From: Compostibacillus humi
GTDB lineage: Bacteria; Bacillota; Bacilli; Bacillales; Amphibacillaceae
Length of the DNA stretch: 52,574 nt
Direction: 5' to 3'
Assembly (NCBI RefSeq): GCF_014637175.1
Contig: NZ_BMEV01000017.1
Location: forward strand, 1-52,574
Shown here in pieces: positions 38,937 through 49,043 of the stretch. Position 1 is the first letter of the stretch, and every line of letters begins with the position of its first letter. The position numbers were made by a program, and so were the translations under genes. The notes beneath the pieces were generated by a model. It saw nothing but the letters and a program-made list of their open reading frames with translations. It was not told the DNA's origin and searched no databases.

Positions 38937-40466
38937 ATGTCCTTAATTCAGGAATTAGAAGCGCGGATTGAGAAAATCAAACAGGGCGGAAAAGAAAAAT
39001 ATCATAAAGCAAATCAAGATAAAGGAAAATTATTCGTCAGGAAGCGCCTTGAACTGTTATTGGACGAAGGGCTTCATATTGAAGATGCCTTTTTTGCCAA
39101 CTGTATGGATGACTCCTTGCCGTCTGATGGCGTCGTTACAGGCATCGGCAAAATCAACGGCCAAGATGTTTGTATCATGGCAAATGATTCCACGGTGAAA
39201 GCAGGATCTTGGGGAAAAAGAACGGTAGAGAAAATATTGCGCATCCAAGAAACTGCAATGAAACTGGAAATTCCCATCATCTATCTAGTTGACTCTGCAG
39301 GAGCGCGGATTACGGATCAGATCGAAATGTTTCCGGGGCGACGTGGTGCCGGGAGAATTTTCCATAATCAAATAAAACTGTCCGGCCGGGTACCGCAAGT
39401 ATGCCTGTTATTCGGTCCGTCGGCTGCTGGCGGAGCCTACATACCGGCATTTTGTGACGTCGTCATTATGGTGGACGGGAATGCGTCCATGTATTTAGGC
39501 TCGCCACGGATGGCGGAAAAAGTGATCGGCGAAAAAGTAACCCTTGAAGAAATGGGCGGTGCGAATATGCATGCCACCGTTTCTGGCGTCGGCGATGTAT
39601 TAGTGAAATCGGAAGAAGTAGCGATTCAATATGCGCGGAATTACTTAAGCTACTTCCCGAAAAATTTCCGCACCAAGCCGAAAGAAGCAGAAGCGAAAGA
39701 ACCGAAATTATTTGAAAAGTCTATTGCCGAATTAATTCCGGAAAACCAAAATGCCCCATTTAATATGTACGATCTGATTGACCGGGTGATTGACGAGGAC
39801 AGTTTTTGTGAAATTAAGAAGAAATTTGCTCCGGAACTGATTACCGGGTTGGCGAGAATAAACGGACATTCTGTCGGGATTATCGCCAATCAGCCTCGGG
39901 TAAAAGGCGGGGTGCTGTTTACCGATTCGGCGGATAAGGCGGCAAAATTTATTCAGCTTTGTGATGCCTTTAATATTCCGTTATTATTCTTAGTGGATGT
40001 GCCTGGTTTCATGATTGGGACAAAAGTGGAACGGGAAGGGATTATCCGCCACGGGGCAAAAATGTTATCAATGATGAGTGAAGCAACGGTGCCTAAAATC
40101 TCCGTCATTGTCCGCAAAGCTTACGGGGCAGGACTATACGCCATGGCTGGGCCGGCCTTTGAGCCGGATGCATGTCTGGCCTTTCCAAACGCGCAAATTG
40201 CGGTGATGGGACCGGAAGCAGCGGTGAACGCCGTTTACGCCAAGAAAATTGCCGAGTTGCCTGAAGAAGAAAGGGCAGCTTTCATTAAAGAGAAACAGGA
40301 AGAGTATAAAAAAGAGATTGATATTTACCGCCTAGCCTCGGAAATGGTAGTAGATGATATTATTAATCCAAACCACTTGCGTCAGGAACTTATAAAACGC
40401 TACAGTGTGTATGCTGAAAAGAACGTCATATTTACCGAGAGAAAACACGGGGTATATCCGGTTTAA
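38937..40466 (+). CDS. Acyl-CoA carboxylase carboxyltransferase subunit (YngE-like)
   Basis: A 509-residue carboxyltransferase of the propionyl/methylcrotonyl-CoA carboxylase beta family. Two crotonase-like halves are visible: IYLVDSAGARITDQIEMFPGRRGAGR with LLFGPSAAGGAYIPAFCD in the first, and FLVDVPGFMIGTKVEREGIIRHGAKML with VIVRKAYGAGLYAMAGPAFEPD in the second. Long similarity to methylcrotonyl-CoA carboxylase beta (FGPSAAGGAYIPAF) makes 3-methylcrotonyl-CoA the best guess. It takes CO2 from biotin on the small carrier. The gene closes the operon before a strong terminator. Confidence 0.9.
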   Translation: MSLIQELEARIEKIKQGGKEKYHKANQDKGKLFVRKRLELLLDEGLHIEDAFFANCMDDSLPSDGVVTGIGKINGQDVCIMANDSTVKAGSWGKRTVEKILRIQETAMKLEIPIIYLVDSAGARITDQIEMFPGRRGAGRIFHNQIKLSGRVPQVCLLFGPSAAGGAYIPAFCDVVIMVDGNASMYLGSPRMAEKVIGEKVTLEEMGGANMHATVSGVGDVLVKSEEVAIQYARNYLSYFPKNFRTKPKEAEAKEPKLFEKSIAELIPENQNAPFNMYDLIDRVIDEDSFCEIKKKFAPELITGLARINGHSVGIIANQPRVKGGVLFTDSADKAAKFIQLCDAFNIPLLFLVDVPGFMIGTKVEREGIIRHGAKMLSMMSEATVPKISVIVRKAYGAGLYAMAGPAFEPDACLAFPNAQIAVMGPEAAVNAVYAKKIAELPEEERAAFIKEKQEEYKKEIDIYRLASEMVVDDIINPNHLRQELIKRYSVYAEKNVIFTERKHGVYPV

Positions 40467-40495
40467 AGCTTTGGCTTCATGCCAAAGCTTTTTTC
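40465..40495 (+). terminator. Terminator of the acyl-CoA operon
   Basis: A perfect 11-bp stem (40465-40475 with 40481-40491), 5-base loop and T run; it starts at the stop codon. Confidence 0.9.
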
Positions 40496-40609
40496 TATAA
40501 ACAAAGTTAACGATAATCATATTATGTTAACTAGTATAAAAAAGTGGCTATAGAATTGGGAGGGGAAGTTTCGTATAATAATCATTAGTGAGGATGAAGG
40601 AGAAAGGGC

Positions 40610-43600
40610 ATGGTTATGACAAAACTGAAGGAGCAAAATCTAGCAAACTATAACGAAAATCATTTGTATCCGCTGTATCATTGGCTGCTGCAACAGAATG
40701 ATACGGAAAATGCAAGCAAAATTTTAGATTTATATGAAAAAATGAAGAACGATGAGTTTATTGTCGGATTTACGGGGCATTTTTCCGCGGGGAAATCATC
40801 GATGATCAATGCGTTATTAGGAAGGGAAATTTTGCCTAAAAGCCCGATACCGACAAGTGCAAACATCGTAAAAATAAAGTCTGGGGCAGGGCTGGTCCGT
40901 CTTTTCTTGGAGCAGGGGGATATTATTGAAATCAATGAACCGTATGATGCAGAAAAGATTAAGCAATATTCGGCGGCGAAAGGCATCATTCGGTCAATAG
41001 AAATTGAGAAATCCGATTTTCCGTTGCCTGCGGGTGCAGTCATTATGGACACTCCGGGTGTGGATGCGGCAGATGATGCAGACGGGAAATTGACATCATC
41101 TGCGCTCCATATGGCTGATGTCCTGTTTTATATGATGGATTACAATCATGTTCAGTCGGAAGTCAATTTATTTTTCTTAAAAGAGATTCAAGAAATGGGA
41201 ATACCGTTCTTTATTATCGTTAACCAAATTGATAAACATAACGAAAAAGAGTTAAGTTTCAGCCAGTTTACTGAAACGATCCAAGGAACTTTTCAAAATT
41301 GGGAGCTGAAGCCGGAACGAATTTTTTATTCATCACTCCTTGAAGGAAACTATCCATACAATGAATTTCCAGAGATTAAATCCACGCTGCTATCCCTTTT
41401 CCAGGAGAAAGAGGATAGAATGCGAGACGGATTTCAAAGGGCAGTTGAGCAAATTGTCCGCTCGCATAAAAAATTTATCGAATTACAGTTTGAAGAAAAA
41501 ATCAAGCCGCTGGAAATTCACGGAGTCGGTCCGACAGATGAAGAATGGGATTCCATTCAAAACAAATTACAACGATTGGAAGAGCAACCGCTGCAGCTGG
41601 AGAAAGAATTTCGGCATGAAATCGAGTACACGTTGGCCAATGCTTACATTATGCCGGCGAGTTTGCGGGAAATCATTCATTCTTATTTAGAATCGATGGA
41701 CGGCTCTTTTAAAGTCGGTTTGTTCGCTTCAAAAAAGAAAACGAAGCACGAAAGGGAGAAGCGGCTCGAGGCCTTTTATGAAGCATTGAAGAAAAATGTC
41801 GAATCACTAATTCAATGGAAACTTCGGGATAAAGTATTGCACTTGCTTAAAAAATATGAAATTGATGATGATCAATTATATCAGCAAGTTCAATCTTTTT
41901 CCGTACCTTTCAGTAAAGACCGATTGCGGGACCATGTTAAACCTGGAGCTAAATTAAATGGGGATTACGTTCTCCACTATGCGGATGATGTGGCAAACGA
42001 TATTAAAAGACAATATAAACAAAAAATAATGGAAATCTTGCCTTCCCTAATTCAGTACATTGCCGAGGCCAATGAAGGCAAAATGACAGAATGGAAAGAA
42101 AGGCTTTCCCAAATAGAGAAGCAGCGGTTTACAACGGAGAAAAAAGAAGAACTGGAGCAGGAGCGGCAGGAATGTATTGCTGAATTTCATGAAATTCTTC
42201 ATTCTCCGAATGGGGATGATCACGTAAAGCAGCATTTGAAAGAAGCGTATTTGCAAAAGTACGCCCGCTTGCGGACGGAAGAAGCCGTTTCGTGTGAAAA
42301 GCCGGAACGAAAGGCCGATGAAGTTCCTGTTTCCGGTGGAGGTGCAGCAGCGAACAAAGCCAACGGACTTCCGCTTGAACAAGTCATCAAAAGCATTGAT
42401 GCAATTTTAAGCTCACTGGGAGATACGAAAGTCGTTCACCACTATGCAGAGGAACTCCAGGAAAAGAGACAGAGTTTAAAAAATCGGAGTTATACGATTG
42501 CATTGTTCGGGGCGTTCAGCGCAGGCAAATCTTCCTTTATTAATGCGCTGATTGGTGATGACCTGCTGCCGGTATCCCCGAATCCGACGACGGCAGCGGT
42601 AAACCGAATTCGCCCGGTTACGGAACAATACGGCCACAATACAGTCGTATTGACATTAAAAACAAAAGAAAATATTGCTAATGATATTGTGCAGATGACG
42701 AAAAAGTTCTCGCCGCCATCCAACGAGCTCGGAACACTTCTGGACTGGATAGCAAGGGAAAACATTCATATACACCCGGACTTAAATGAGATGTACCAGG
42801 CATACTTGCAAGCATTATTAAGAGGGTGGCCTGATTATCAGCGGGAGGAAAACAGGGAAAAAATTATTTCCATCGATGAATTAAAGCTGTATGTGACAGA
42901 TGAAGCAAAAGCCTGTTACTTGGAAATAGCAGACGTATATTTTGATTGTCCGTTAACAAAGCAAGGCATTACGTTAGTGGATACGCCTGGAGCGGATTCG
43001 ATGAACGCAAGGCATACAAATGTCGCCTTTAATTATATTAAACATGCCGATGCCCTGCTTTACGTCACATATTTTAACCACGCCTTTTCCCGGGCGGACC
43101 GGGATTTTCTCAAGCAGCTTGGGCGGGTTAAAGATGCTTTTCAGCTGGACAAAATGTTTTTCCTTATTAACGCATCGGACTTAGCGGAAAATAAGGACGA
43201 ACTTAAGCTCGTTATTCAATACGTGGAAGAACAGCTGCAAGCTTTTGGCATCCGTTTGCCAAGACTGTATCCGATATCGAGCAAAAATTCTCTGCTGGAA
43301 AAACAGAGGAAAATTCCATTAAATGAGAAAATGGCAAACTTTGAAGCTGCTTTTTATCGATTCATTCATCAAGATTTAACGGCACTTACGGTACAGTCGG
43401 CAATTCGGGAAATGAAACGTATTCACGATGCGCTGGAAGAATACATCGCCTCCATCCAGCTGGATGAATCCGAAAAACAGAAAAGAATCCAGTCGTTAAC
43501 GGAGAAAAAGGATAAGCTGACCGAAACGATATCTGCCTTTGAAACAGCTATCTATGAGAAAAATATTCGCGATAAAGTGGAAAAACAATTGCATTACGTG

Positions 43601-44257
43601 CTGGAAAGATTGTCCATTCGTTTTCACGATTTGTTTAAAGACAGTTTCAATCCGACGACGGTGACGGAATCAGGGAAAAAAGCCCACGAACAGCTCCGAA
43701 AGAACACAGAACAATTATTGGAATACGTAAGCTTCGAATTGCATCAGGAAATTCAGGCAGTCACCCTCCGGGTAGAAGCATTTTTAACGGAACAAGCGGA
43801 GCATCTATATCAAAGACTGGGGAGTTATGCAGAAAATATAGATCGGCTATTTACCCTTTCCGACTGGAAACGAAAAAACTGGAATACGCCAACGATTGAA
43901 AGAGGGTTGGAAAATATCGACATTGCTTTATTTGACCAGGCATTGAAAAAATATAAAGGAACGAAATCGTTTTTCGTCCATAATGAAAAGGAAAGAATGA
44001 AAGAAGAATTGTTTGCGCTCCTTTCTCCTTTTGCGGAACAATATGTACGGGCAAATCAGACACAGATTAGCGAAGCATATTTGTCCCAGTGGAATAGAAA
44101 TACGGAAGCGATGAAAAAGGAAATGATGGCAACGATTCGAAAAACGCTGGAAAATTATCGGGCGATGATCGGTTCAGAGGTGAACCTGTCCCAGTTCCAG
44201 AACAGTCTGGAAATTATCCAAAAAGAATTACAAAACAATAGAATTGAGGATATGTAA
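40610..44257 (+). CDS. dynA: Dynamin-like protein DynA (tandem GTPase)
   Basis: A 1215-residue fusion of two bacterial dynamin modules, as in B. subtilis DynA (YpbR, about 1190). The first GTPase has G1 GHFSAGKSS (56-64) and DTPGVD; the second has G1 GAFSAGKSS (634-642) and DTPGAD. Long helical stalk regions follow each, and a hydrophobic paddle allows membrane binding. The protein tethers and fuses membranes and protects against membrane stress and phage. AAGGAG stands 7 bp before ATG 40610. The stop overlaps the ypcP start by one base, so the two are translationally coupled. Confidence 0.95.
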   Translation: MVMTKLKEQNLANYNENHLYPLYHWLLQQNDTENASKILDLYEKMKNDEFIVGFTGHFSAGKSSMINALLGREILPKSPIPTSANIVKIKSGAGLVRLFLEQGDIIEINEPYDAEKIKQYSAAKGIIRSIEIEKSDFPLPAGAVIMDTPGVDAADDADGKLTSSALHMADVLFYMMDYNHVQSEVNLFFLKEIQEMGIPFFIIVNQIDKHNEKELSFSQFTETIQGTFQNWELKPERIFYSSLLEGNYPYNEFPEIKSTLLSLFQEKEDRMRDGFQRAVEQIVRSHKKFIELQFEEKIKPLEIHGVGPTDEEWDSIQNKLQRLEEQPLQLEKEFRHEIEYTLANAYIMPASLREIIHSYLESMDGSFKVGLFASKKKTKHEREKRLEAFYEALKKNVESLIQWKLRDKVLHLLKKYEIDDDQLYQQVQSFSVPFSKDRLRDHVKPGAKLNGDYVLHYADDVANDIKRQYKQKIMEILPSLIQYIAEANEGKMTEWKERLSQIEKQRFTTEKKEELEQERQECIAEFHEILHSPNGDDHVKQHLKEAYLQKYARLRTEEAVSCEKPERKADEVPVSGGGAAANKANGLPLEQVIKSIDAILSSLGDTKVVHHYAEELQEKRQSLKNRSYTIALFGAFSAGKSSFINALIGDDLLPVSPNPTTAAVNRIRPVTEQYGHNTVVLTLKTKENIANDIVQMTKKFSPPSNELGTLLDWIARENIHIHPDLNEMYQAYLQALLRGWPDYQREENREKIISIDELKLYVTDEAKACYLEIADVYFDCPLTKQGITLVDTPGADSMNARHTNVAFNYIKHADALLYVTYFNHAFSRADRDFLKQLGRVKDAFQLDKMFFLINASDLAENKDELKLVIQYVEEQLQAFGIRLPRLYPISSKNSLLEKQRKIPLNEKMANFEAAFYRFIHQDLTALTVQSAIREMKRIHDALEEYIASIQLDESEKQKRIQSLTEKKDKLTETISAFETAIYEKNIRDKVEKQLHYVLERLSIRFHDLFKDSFNPTTVTESGKKAHEQLRKNTEQLLEYVSFELHQEIQAVTLRVEAFLTEQAEHLYQRLGSYAENIDRLFTLSDWKRKNWNTPTIERGLENIDIALFDQALKKYKGTKSFFVHNEKERMKEELFALLSPFAEQYVRANQTQISEAYLSQWNRNTEAMKKEMMATIRKTLENYRAMIGSEVNLSQFQNSLEIIQKELQNNRIEDM

Positions 44258-45129
44258 TGAAAAATAAATTGCTTTTAGTAGACGGAATGGCATTACTGTT
44301 CCGCGGGTTTTTTGCCACTTCATTCAGGGGTAATTTTATGAAGACGGAAACAGGGTTGCCGACAAACGGCGTGTATCAGTTTTTAAAATATTTTTTACAT
44401 GCCGAATCCACTTTCCGTCCAACCCATATTATTTGTTGCTGGGACATGGGAAAGGATACTTTTCGTACTTCGATTTACGAAGGGTATAAAACGAATCGGG
44501 AACACCCTCCGGAAGAATTAGTTCCCCAATTTGATTTAGTCAAAAAAGTGGTGGAACTTTTCCGCATTCCGAATGTCGGTGTAGCCAATTACGAAGCGGA
44601 CGATTGTATCGGAACGCTGACAGCTAATTTTAAGACAGAGGCTGAAATAACGGTTTTAACTGGAGACCGGGATTTATTGCAACTTGTCGACTGTAACGTG
44701 CAAGTGGCAATCATGAAAAAAGGAATTGGCAATTATGACCTGTATTCAATGGAAAACTTCCATGAAAAGACAGGAATTGATCCGCAGCAAGTCATCGAAG
44801 TAAAAGCGCTAATGGGGGATTCTTCCGACAATTATCCCGGCGTTAAAGGGATCGGTGAAAAAACTGCCATGAAACTGATTAAAGAATACGGATCTGTTGA
44901 CAGCTTGCTCCGTCACCTTTCCGAGCTGCCGAAAGGAATACAAACGAAAATTACGAATGATAGAGAAATGCTGCGAATATCGAGGGAATTGGCGGAGATT
45001 AAGAAAGATGTTCCCCTTGAATTTTCTATGGAAGAAGCTGCTTGGAACCGGAAAAAAGAAGATGTGGTGAAAAAGTTAAACGAAATGGAATTGAACCATT
45101 TCGCCAAATTAATTATGACTACGGCTTAA
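44257..45129 (+). CDS. ypcP: 5'-3' exonuclease (YpcP, PolA-N type flap nuclease)
   Basis: A 290-residue protein equal to the 5' nuclease domain of DNA polymerase I. Metal-binding acids are seen in LLVDGMALLFR, WDMGKDTFR, YEADDCIGTL, TGDRDLLQLVD and MGDSSDNYPGVKGIGEKTA, the last being the helix-hairpin-helix. It removes RNA primers and flaps along with Pol I. Coupled to dynA by a TAATG overlap. Its last 11 bases overlap the end of the convergent dehydrogenase gene, and no terminator separates them. Confidence 0.94.
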   Translation: MKNKLLLVDGMALLFRGFFATSFRGNFMKTETGLPTNGVYQFLKYFLHAESTFRPTHIICCWDMGKDTFRTSIYEGYKTNREHPPEELVPQFDLVKKVVELFRIPNVGVANYEADDCIGTLTANFKTEAEITVLTGDRDLLQLVDCNVQVAIMKKGIGNYDLYSMENFHEKTGIDPQQVIEVKALMGDSSDNYPGVKGIGEKTAMKLIKEYGSVDSLLRHLSELPKGIQTKITNDREMLRISRELAEIKKDVPLEFSMEEAAWNRKKEDVVKKLNEMELNHFAKLIMTTA

Positions 45130-46252
45130 GAACGACTTTTATACATTGTTCCTTTTTTTGATGAAAAATACGATATGCATGTTCAGCTTGATCCAGCGGG
45201 AGTCGATGGGTAATGATTTCCGTTGGATCGATTTTTTTATTAGCGATAAGCTGATACAATTCTTCCATATAGCTGCGGGCAGGTGCTTGCCCCATTTTAA
45301 GCGTAATATTTCGCGTAAAAAAAGGGCCTAAAGGAAACATATTGTACAATCCGCCGTAAACACCGGTAAGCTGTACTACACCGCCTTTTTTCACCGCCTT
45401 GGCCGAAATTTGGATTGGACCGAGGGTGCCTCCTTGGAGCTTCAATTTTTGCTCGATGAATTCGAGGGGAGACTTTTTCCCGTCCATCCCTACACAGTCA
45501 ATGACGACATCGGCACCGCCTTTTGTTATCTCTTTCAATGTTTCTCCCATGTCATCGTATTTCGTAAAATCAAAGGCTTCCGTATGATTCATTTTACGGG
45601 CATATTCCAGACGATAATCAAAATAATCAACGGCAATGACCCGGTCTGCTCCTTTGAGCCATGCGAATTTTTGCGTCATCAATCCAACGGGGCCGCATCC
45701 AAGGACAATGACGGTGTCACCATTTTTAACACCGGCATTTTCCACACTCCAGTATGCCGTCGGCAAAACATCTGAAAGAAAGAGAACTTGTTCATCCTCT
45801 AATTCACAATCTTCCGGCAAAACGAAGGGAGTAAAATTGCCAAAAGGGACTCGCAAATATTCAGCCTGACCACCAGGATAATTGCCAAATTTTTCAGAGT
45901 AGCCAAAATAGCCTCCGGCATCATAATGGGGGTTCGCATTATCACATTGGCTAGTTAAATGATGTTCACAATAGGCACATTTCCCGCAGGCTACTGTAAA
46001 GGGGATAACGACCCGGTCGCCTTTTTTCACCCGGGTAACACCCGGCCCTGTTTCTTCCACGATGCCCATCGGTTCATGGCCGATAATATATTCGATGGGG
46101 AGCGGAAAATTGCCTTGATACAAATGCAAATCAGACCCGCATATGGACGTAGAGGTGATACGGACGATGATATCTTCCGGGTCTTTTATAGCTGGATCTG
46201 CGACCTTTTTCACTTCCACTTTATATTTCCCTTGATACGTAACTGCTTTCAT
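45119..46252 (-). CDS. Zinc-dependent alcohol dehydrogenase (formaldehyde-dehydrogenase-like)
   Basis: A 377-residue medium-chain dehydrogenase. The catalytic zinc ligands are C38 (SICGSDLH), H59 and E60 (GHEPMG); the structural zinc is held by C89, C92, C95 and C103. The NAD-binding fold has VLGCGPVGL with the acidic D in IAVDYF. The long insert near residues 110-125 (YDAGGYFGYSEKFGNYPGGQAEY) is typical of glutathione-independent formaldehyde dehydrogenases and of B. subtilis AdhB. The true substrate is not known. AGGAGGAAAGGA precedes the ATG. Confidence 0.9.
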   Translation of the reverse strand: MKAVTYQGKYKVEVKKVADPAIKDPEDIIVRITSTSICGSDLHLYQGNFPLPIEYIIGHEPMGIVEETGPGVTRVKKGDRVVIPFTVACGKCAYCEHHLTSQCDNANPHYDAGGYFGYSEKFGNYPGGQAEYLRVPFGNFTPFVLPEDCELEDEQVLFLSDVLPTAYWSVENAGVKNGDTVIVLGCGPVGLMTQKFAWLKGADRVIAVDYFDYRLEYARKMNHTEAFDFTKYDDMGETLKEITKGGADVVIDCVGMDGKKSPLEFIEQKLKLQGGTLGPIQISAKAVKKGGVVQLTGVYGGLYNMFPLGPFFTRNITLKMGQAPARSYMEELYQLIANKKIDPTEIITHRLPLDQAEHAYRIFHQKKEQCIKVVLKP

Positions 46253-46383
46253 CGATCCTTTCCTCCTTTTGCCAATTCAATCTTATCGTTTGTAGCCGCA
46301 GCAAAAATATACAGTTATTTGTCCAGAACGCTAACCTCTGTCTGGAAAATGTTGGCTTCGATAAAAGGAGAAGGTATAATGGG

Positions 46384-46407
46384 GAAAAAGGTCACCTGAA
46401 TAGTGAC
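46384..46407 (-). terminator. Terminator of the C45-type hydrolase gene
   Basis: On the minus strand GTCAC and GTGAC (46403-46407 and 46391-46395) pair around seven bases, followed by CTTTTT. Confidence 0.55.
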
Positions 46408-46415
46408 GACAAGTA

Positions 46416-47459
46416 TTATGCGAGCGGCGCCATATTAACAAAGGGAAAACGGGAGTTCAGTTCTCCTTTAATTCGTTTGACTGGAATATCCTTTCCTTCA
46501 AACCAATGTTTGCCGTCAATGATAAGGGGCTTTCTGTTGCCGCCTATAGCAAACCATATTTTCTTCTCTCTCGGAAAGTATTGAGCGGTATGAATCGTTC
46601 CTGCCCAGGCACCGTATTTTTCGGAAAACACCCCGCTGGCTGGATCATTCATCATGCGAAATGCGTCATAAGGGTTTGCTAGAGTCCTTTGTCTGTGTGC
46701 GATTGCAGACCATCGTTGGCGGGAATCTTGCATCCGGTAGCGGTTTTCTTCCGTTAATATGTCAAAGTGGTTCGTGCACCAATTTCCTGTTCGCGCTACT
46801 ACTTTTCTCGGAGAAGCCTCAACGATAACCGAGCCATCTGGATCCGAAAGTACGTAGATAAAGGAGTGGCGATGGGGGATTTCCTTTAATAAATCAATCG
46901 CTTCTTCCTTATTTTGGCAAGTTTCTAAAACAATCCGTGCAATCATGTTGCATATGAATCCGTTCCTCGTTTTCTTGCGGTGAACAAAATTATACCCGAT
47001 GGCCAGGCCGTGTTCATTGATTCCATCCGTACGGCCGGTAATTTGCATCGACGGTCCGATGGCTGCAAAACCATTGTTTGGCTGAAACAAAACGAATCGT
47101 CCTTCATAGGAAAGGGGATCATTATCATAATTCCGCACCATAAACCCGTTGTCTGTATAAATGGAGCAGCCGCTATTGCCGTACTCTATATAATATCCGC
47201 CAAATTCCCGAAGGGCATCGGTAAAGGACATCTTTAATGAATCGGCCAGCCCTTGGATTTCTTCAAGCAGTTTTGGCGCAAAGGACTGAAATGCGTTTAA
47301 AACTTCCATTCTATCGATTTGGAAATGCCGGTTCATTTTCTTCCATTGTTTTTTCCGGTTGCTTAAAATGGGTGAATGCAGCAATAGCTTTCCCTGATAT
47401 ACTCCAAAGTCATAGTGGCTGCCGCGGAAAGGAACGATCTCACTATACACTTTAATCAT
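46416..47459 (-). CDS. Ntn hydrolase of the C45 acyl-transferase/choloylglycine hydrolase group
   Basis: A 347-residue protein. The likely nucleophile is C98 in YGNSGCSIYTDNGFMVRNYD, exposed by self-cleavage as in isopenicillin N acyltransferases. Further family blocks are GINEHGLAIGYNFVHR and SDPDGSVIVEASP. Members hydrolyse or transfer amide-linked acyl chains, for example penicillin side chains or N-acyl amino acids; the substrate here is unknown. No signal peptide is visible. It is transcribed alone, with a divergent GNAT gene upstream. Confidence 0.85.
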   Translation of the reverse strand: MIKVYSEIVPFRGSHYDFGVYQGKLLLHSPILSNRKKQWKKMNRHFQIDRMEVLNAFQSFAPKLLEEIQGLADSLKMSFTDALREFGGYYIEYGNSGCSIYTDNGFMVRNYDNDPLSYEGRFVLFQPNNGFAAIGPSMQITGRTDGINEHGLAIGYNFVHRKKTRNGFICNMIARIVLETCQNKEEAIDLLKEIPHRHSFIYVLSDPDGSVIVEASPRKVVARTGNWCTNHFDILTEENRYRMQDSRQRWSAIAHRQRTLANPYDAFRMMNDPASGVFSEKYGAWAGTIHTAQYFPREKKIWFAIGGNRKPLIIDGKHWFEGKDIPVKRIKGELNSRFPFVNMAPLA

Positions 47460-47581
47460 GGAATTCTCCTTTATCTTGTCGTTTCAGATTTAAGTATACA
47501 CTGTGGAACAACCGTTGAAAAATACACTGTCTTGAATGCCATCCAAAAGCTTCCTATGTAAAGGAGGGGAGGATAACCAAA

Positions 47582-48118
47582 ATGTTAAAGGAAAAGAAAC
47601 TGAAAGACGGAAGCATTCTCACGCTAAGAAACCCGAAGGAAGAAGATGCGGAAGCGATAATCAGCTATTTAAATCGGGTTGGAGGAGAAAGTGACAACCT
47701 GCTGTTCGGCGAAAATGAATTTCATTTAACGGTGGAAGAAGAGAAAGAATATATCCGTCGAACGAATGAGGACCCAAATTCGCTAATGATTGTAGGAATC
47801 ATCGATCATCACCTTGTCAGTATTGGACAGATTCAGTCATACCGCAGAAAGCGAATTGCCCATAATAGTGAACTGGCTATTTCTGTAAGAAAAGATTATT
47901 GGGGAAAAGGTGTCGGCAGTGCAGTAATGGAAGAATTAATTCATTTTGCCGAAAAACATCCTGTCATAAAATATGTGCATCTCGGGGTAAAGGCGGAAAA
48001 TGAAAAGGCAATCAAGTTATATGAAAAATTTGGTTTTAAAAAAATCGGCACCCATAAAAATTTTTTCCACATGAATGGGAAATTTTACGATGAAATATTG
48101 ATGGATTTGTATATATAA
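47582..48118 (+). CDS. GNAT-family N-acetyltransferase
   Basis: A 178-residue GNAT. The acetyl-CoA loop is VRKDYWGKGVGSAVMEELI, preceded by a beta strand (AELAIS-like SELAISV) and followed by VKAENEKAIKLYEKFGFKKIG. It resembles Bacillus acetyltransferases acting on small molecules or N-termini; the substrate is unknown. AAGGAGGGGAGG lies about 8 bp before the ATG. It is followed in 21 bp by the fructosamine kinase gene, so the two likely form an operon. Confidence 0.88.
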   Translation: MLKEKKLKDGSILTLRNPKEEDAEAIISYLNRVGGESDNLLFGENEFHLTVEEEKEYIRRTNEDPNSLMIVGIIDHHLVSIGQIQSYRRKRIAHNSELAISVRKDYWGKGVGSAVMEELIHFAEKHPVIKYVHLGVKAENEKAIKLYEKFGFKKIGTHKNFFHMNGKFYDEILMDLYI

Positions 48119-48139
48119 ATAGAAGAGAGGGGCAGCTTG

Positions 48140-49000
48140 ATGAAGGAATTATTGGAAGCCGGAATAGGGCAAATTGAGCCAGATGGAGTCATAGCCGAGT
48201 TCCGGTCTGTTCCCGGCGGCGACATAAATGAAGCTTATTATGTCCGGACAAAGGAAAACGAATATTTTGTTAAGGCGAACCGAAAAGCAGAAAAAGAATT
48301 TTTTGTCTTTGAAGCCTATGGTCTAAAGAAAATACGTCGAACGAACACCATTCGAGTGCCTCACGTTTATGCAATCATGGAAGTATCCGGAATACCGATG
48401 CTATGGTTGGAATGGATTTTCGGGGCGAAAAAGAATGAGACTGATAGATTATTAGGGGAACAGCTGGCTGCTCTTCATTTAAATGAAGCAGAGGGATATG
48501 GGATGGACCGGGACGGTTTTATTGGAAATTTAAAGCTCCCGAATCAAATGACAAATGATTGGGTTGCCTATTTCCGGGATTACCGGTTATATCCTCAGCT
48601 TGTTTATGGAAAGCAGCGCGGAACGATTGCCGGCAAACGCGGTAAACAGCTCGAAGCAGTGATGAAAAAGCTGGAACGGTGGATTCCTGCTTTCCCGAAG
48701 AAAAGCATTTTACACGGTGATTTATGGGGCGGAAATTGGCTTGCTGGAGCGGATGGGAATCCATACTTAATCGATCCTTCTATCTTTTATGGTGACCATG
48801 AAATGGAAATAGCCTTTACCGAATTATTTGGAGGTTTTTCTCGTACATTTTACGAAGCGTATAACACCGCTTTTCCATTATCTGAATCGTATGAAGAGAG
48901 AAAAGAACTGTACCAGCTCTATTATTTGCTCATTCATTTAAATATGTTTGGAGAATCTTACGGGAGTGCGGTGGACCGGATATTAAGAAAGTATGCTTAA
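48140..49000 (+). CDS. Fructosamine kinase family protein
   Basis: A 286-residue kinase of the FN3K/YniA type. It contains VPGGDINEAYYV in the nucleotide loop, FVKAN with the ATP lysine, the catalytic HGDLWGGNW and the metal-binding LIDPSIFYGDHEMEIA. Such enzymes phosphorylate ketoamine groups on glycated protein or amino acids, starting their repair. ATG 48140 was chosen over TTG 48137, 7 bp after GAGAGGGG. The neighbouring nagB and the decayed fructokinase suggest a small amino-sugar and ketosugar neighbourhood. Confidence 0.9.
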   Translation: MKELLEAGIGQIEPDGVIAEFRSVPGGDINEAYYVRTKENEYFVKANRKAEKEFFVFEAYGLKKIRRTNTIRVPHVYAIMEVSGIPMLWLEWIFGAKKNETDRLLGEQLAALHLNEAEGYGMDRDGFIGNLKLPNQMTNDWVAYFRDYRLYPQLVYGKQRGTIAGKRGKQLEAVMKKLERWIPAFPKKSILHGDLWGGNWLAGADGNPYLIDPSIFYGDHEMEIAFTELFGGFSRTFYEAYNTAFPLSESYEERKELYQLYYLLIHLNMFGESYGSAVDRILRKYA

Positions 49001-49043
49001 TTTGAAAAATGGTTTAAGATAGCAGCGTTCGGATGAATATTAA

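Noticed and set aside
40505-40532. AGTTAAC/GTTAACT inverted repeat upstream of dynA
   Set aside because: Symmetric but AT-rich, without a known regulator and not placed on a recognisable promoter.
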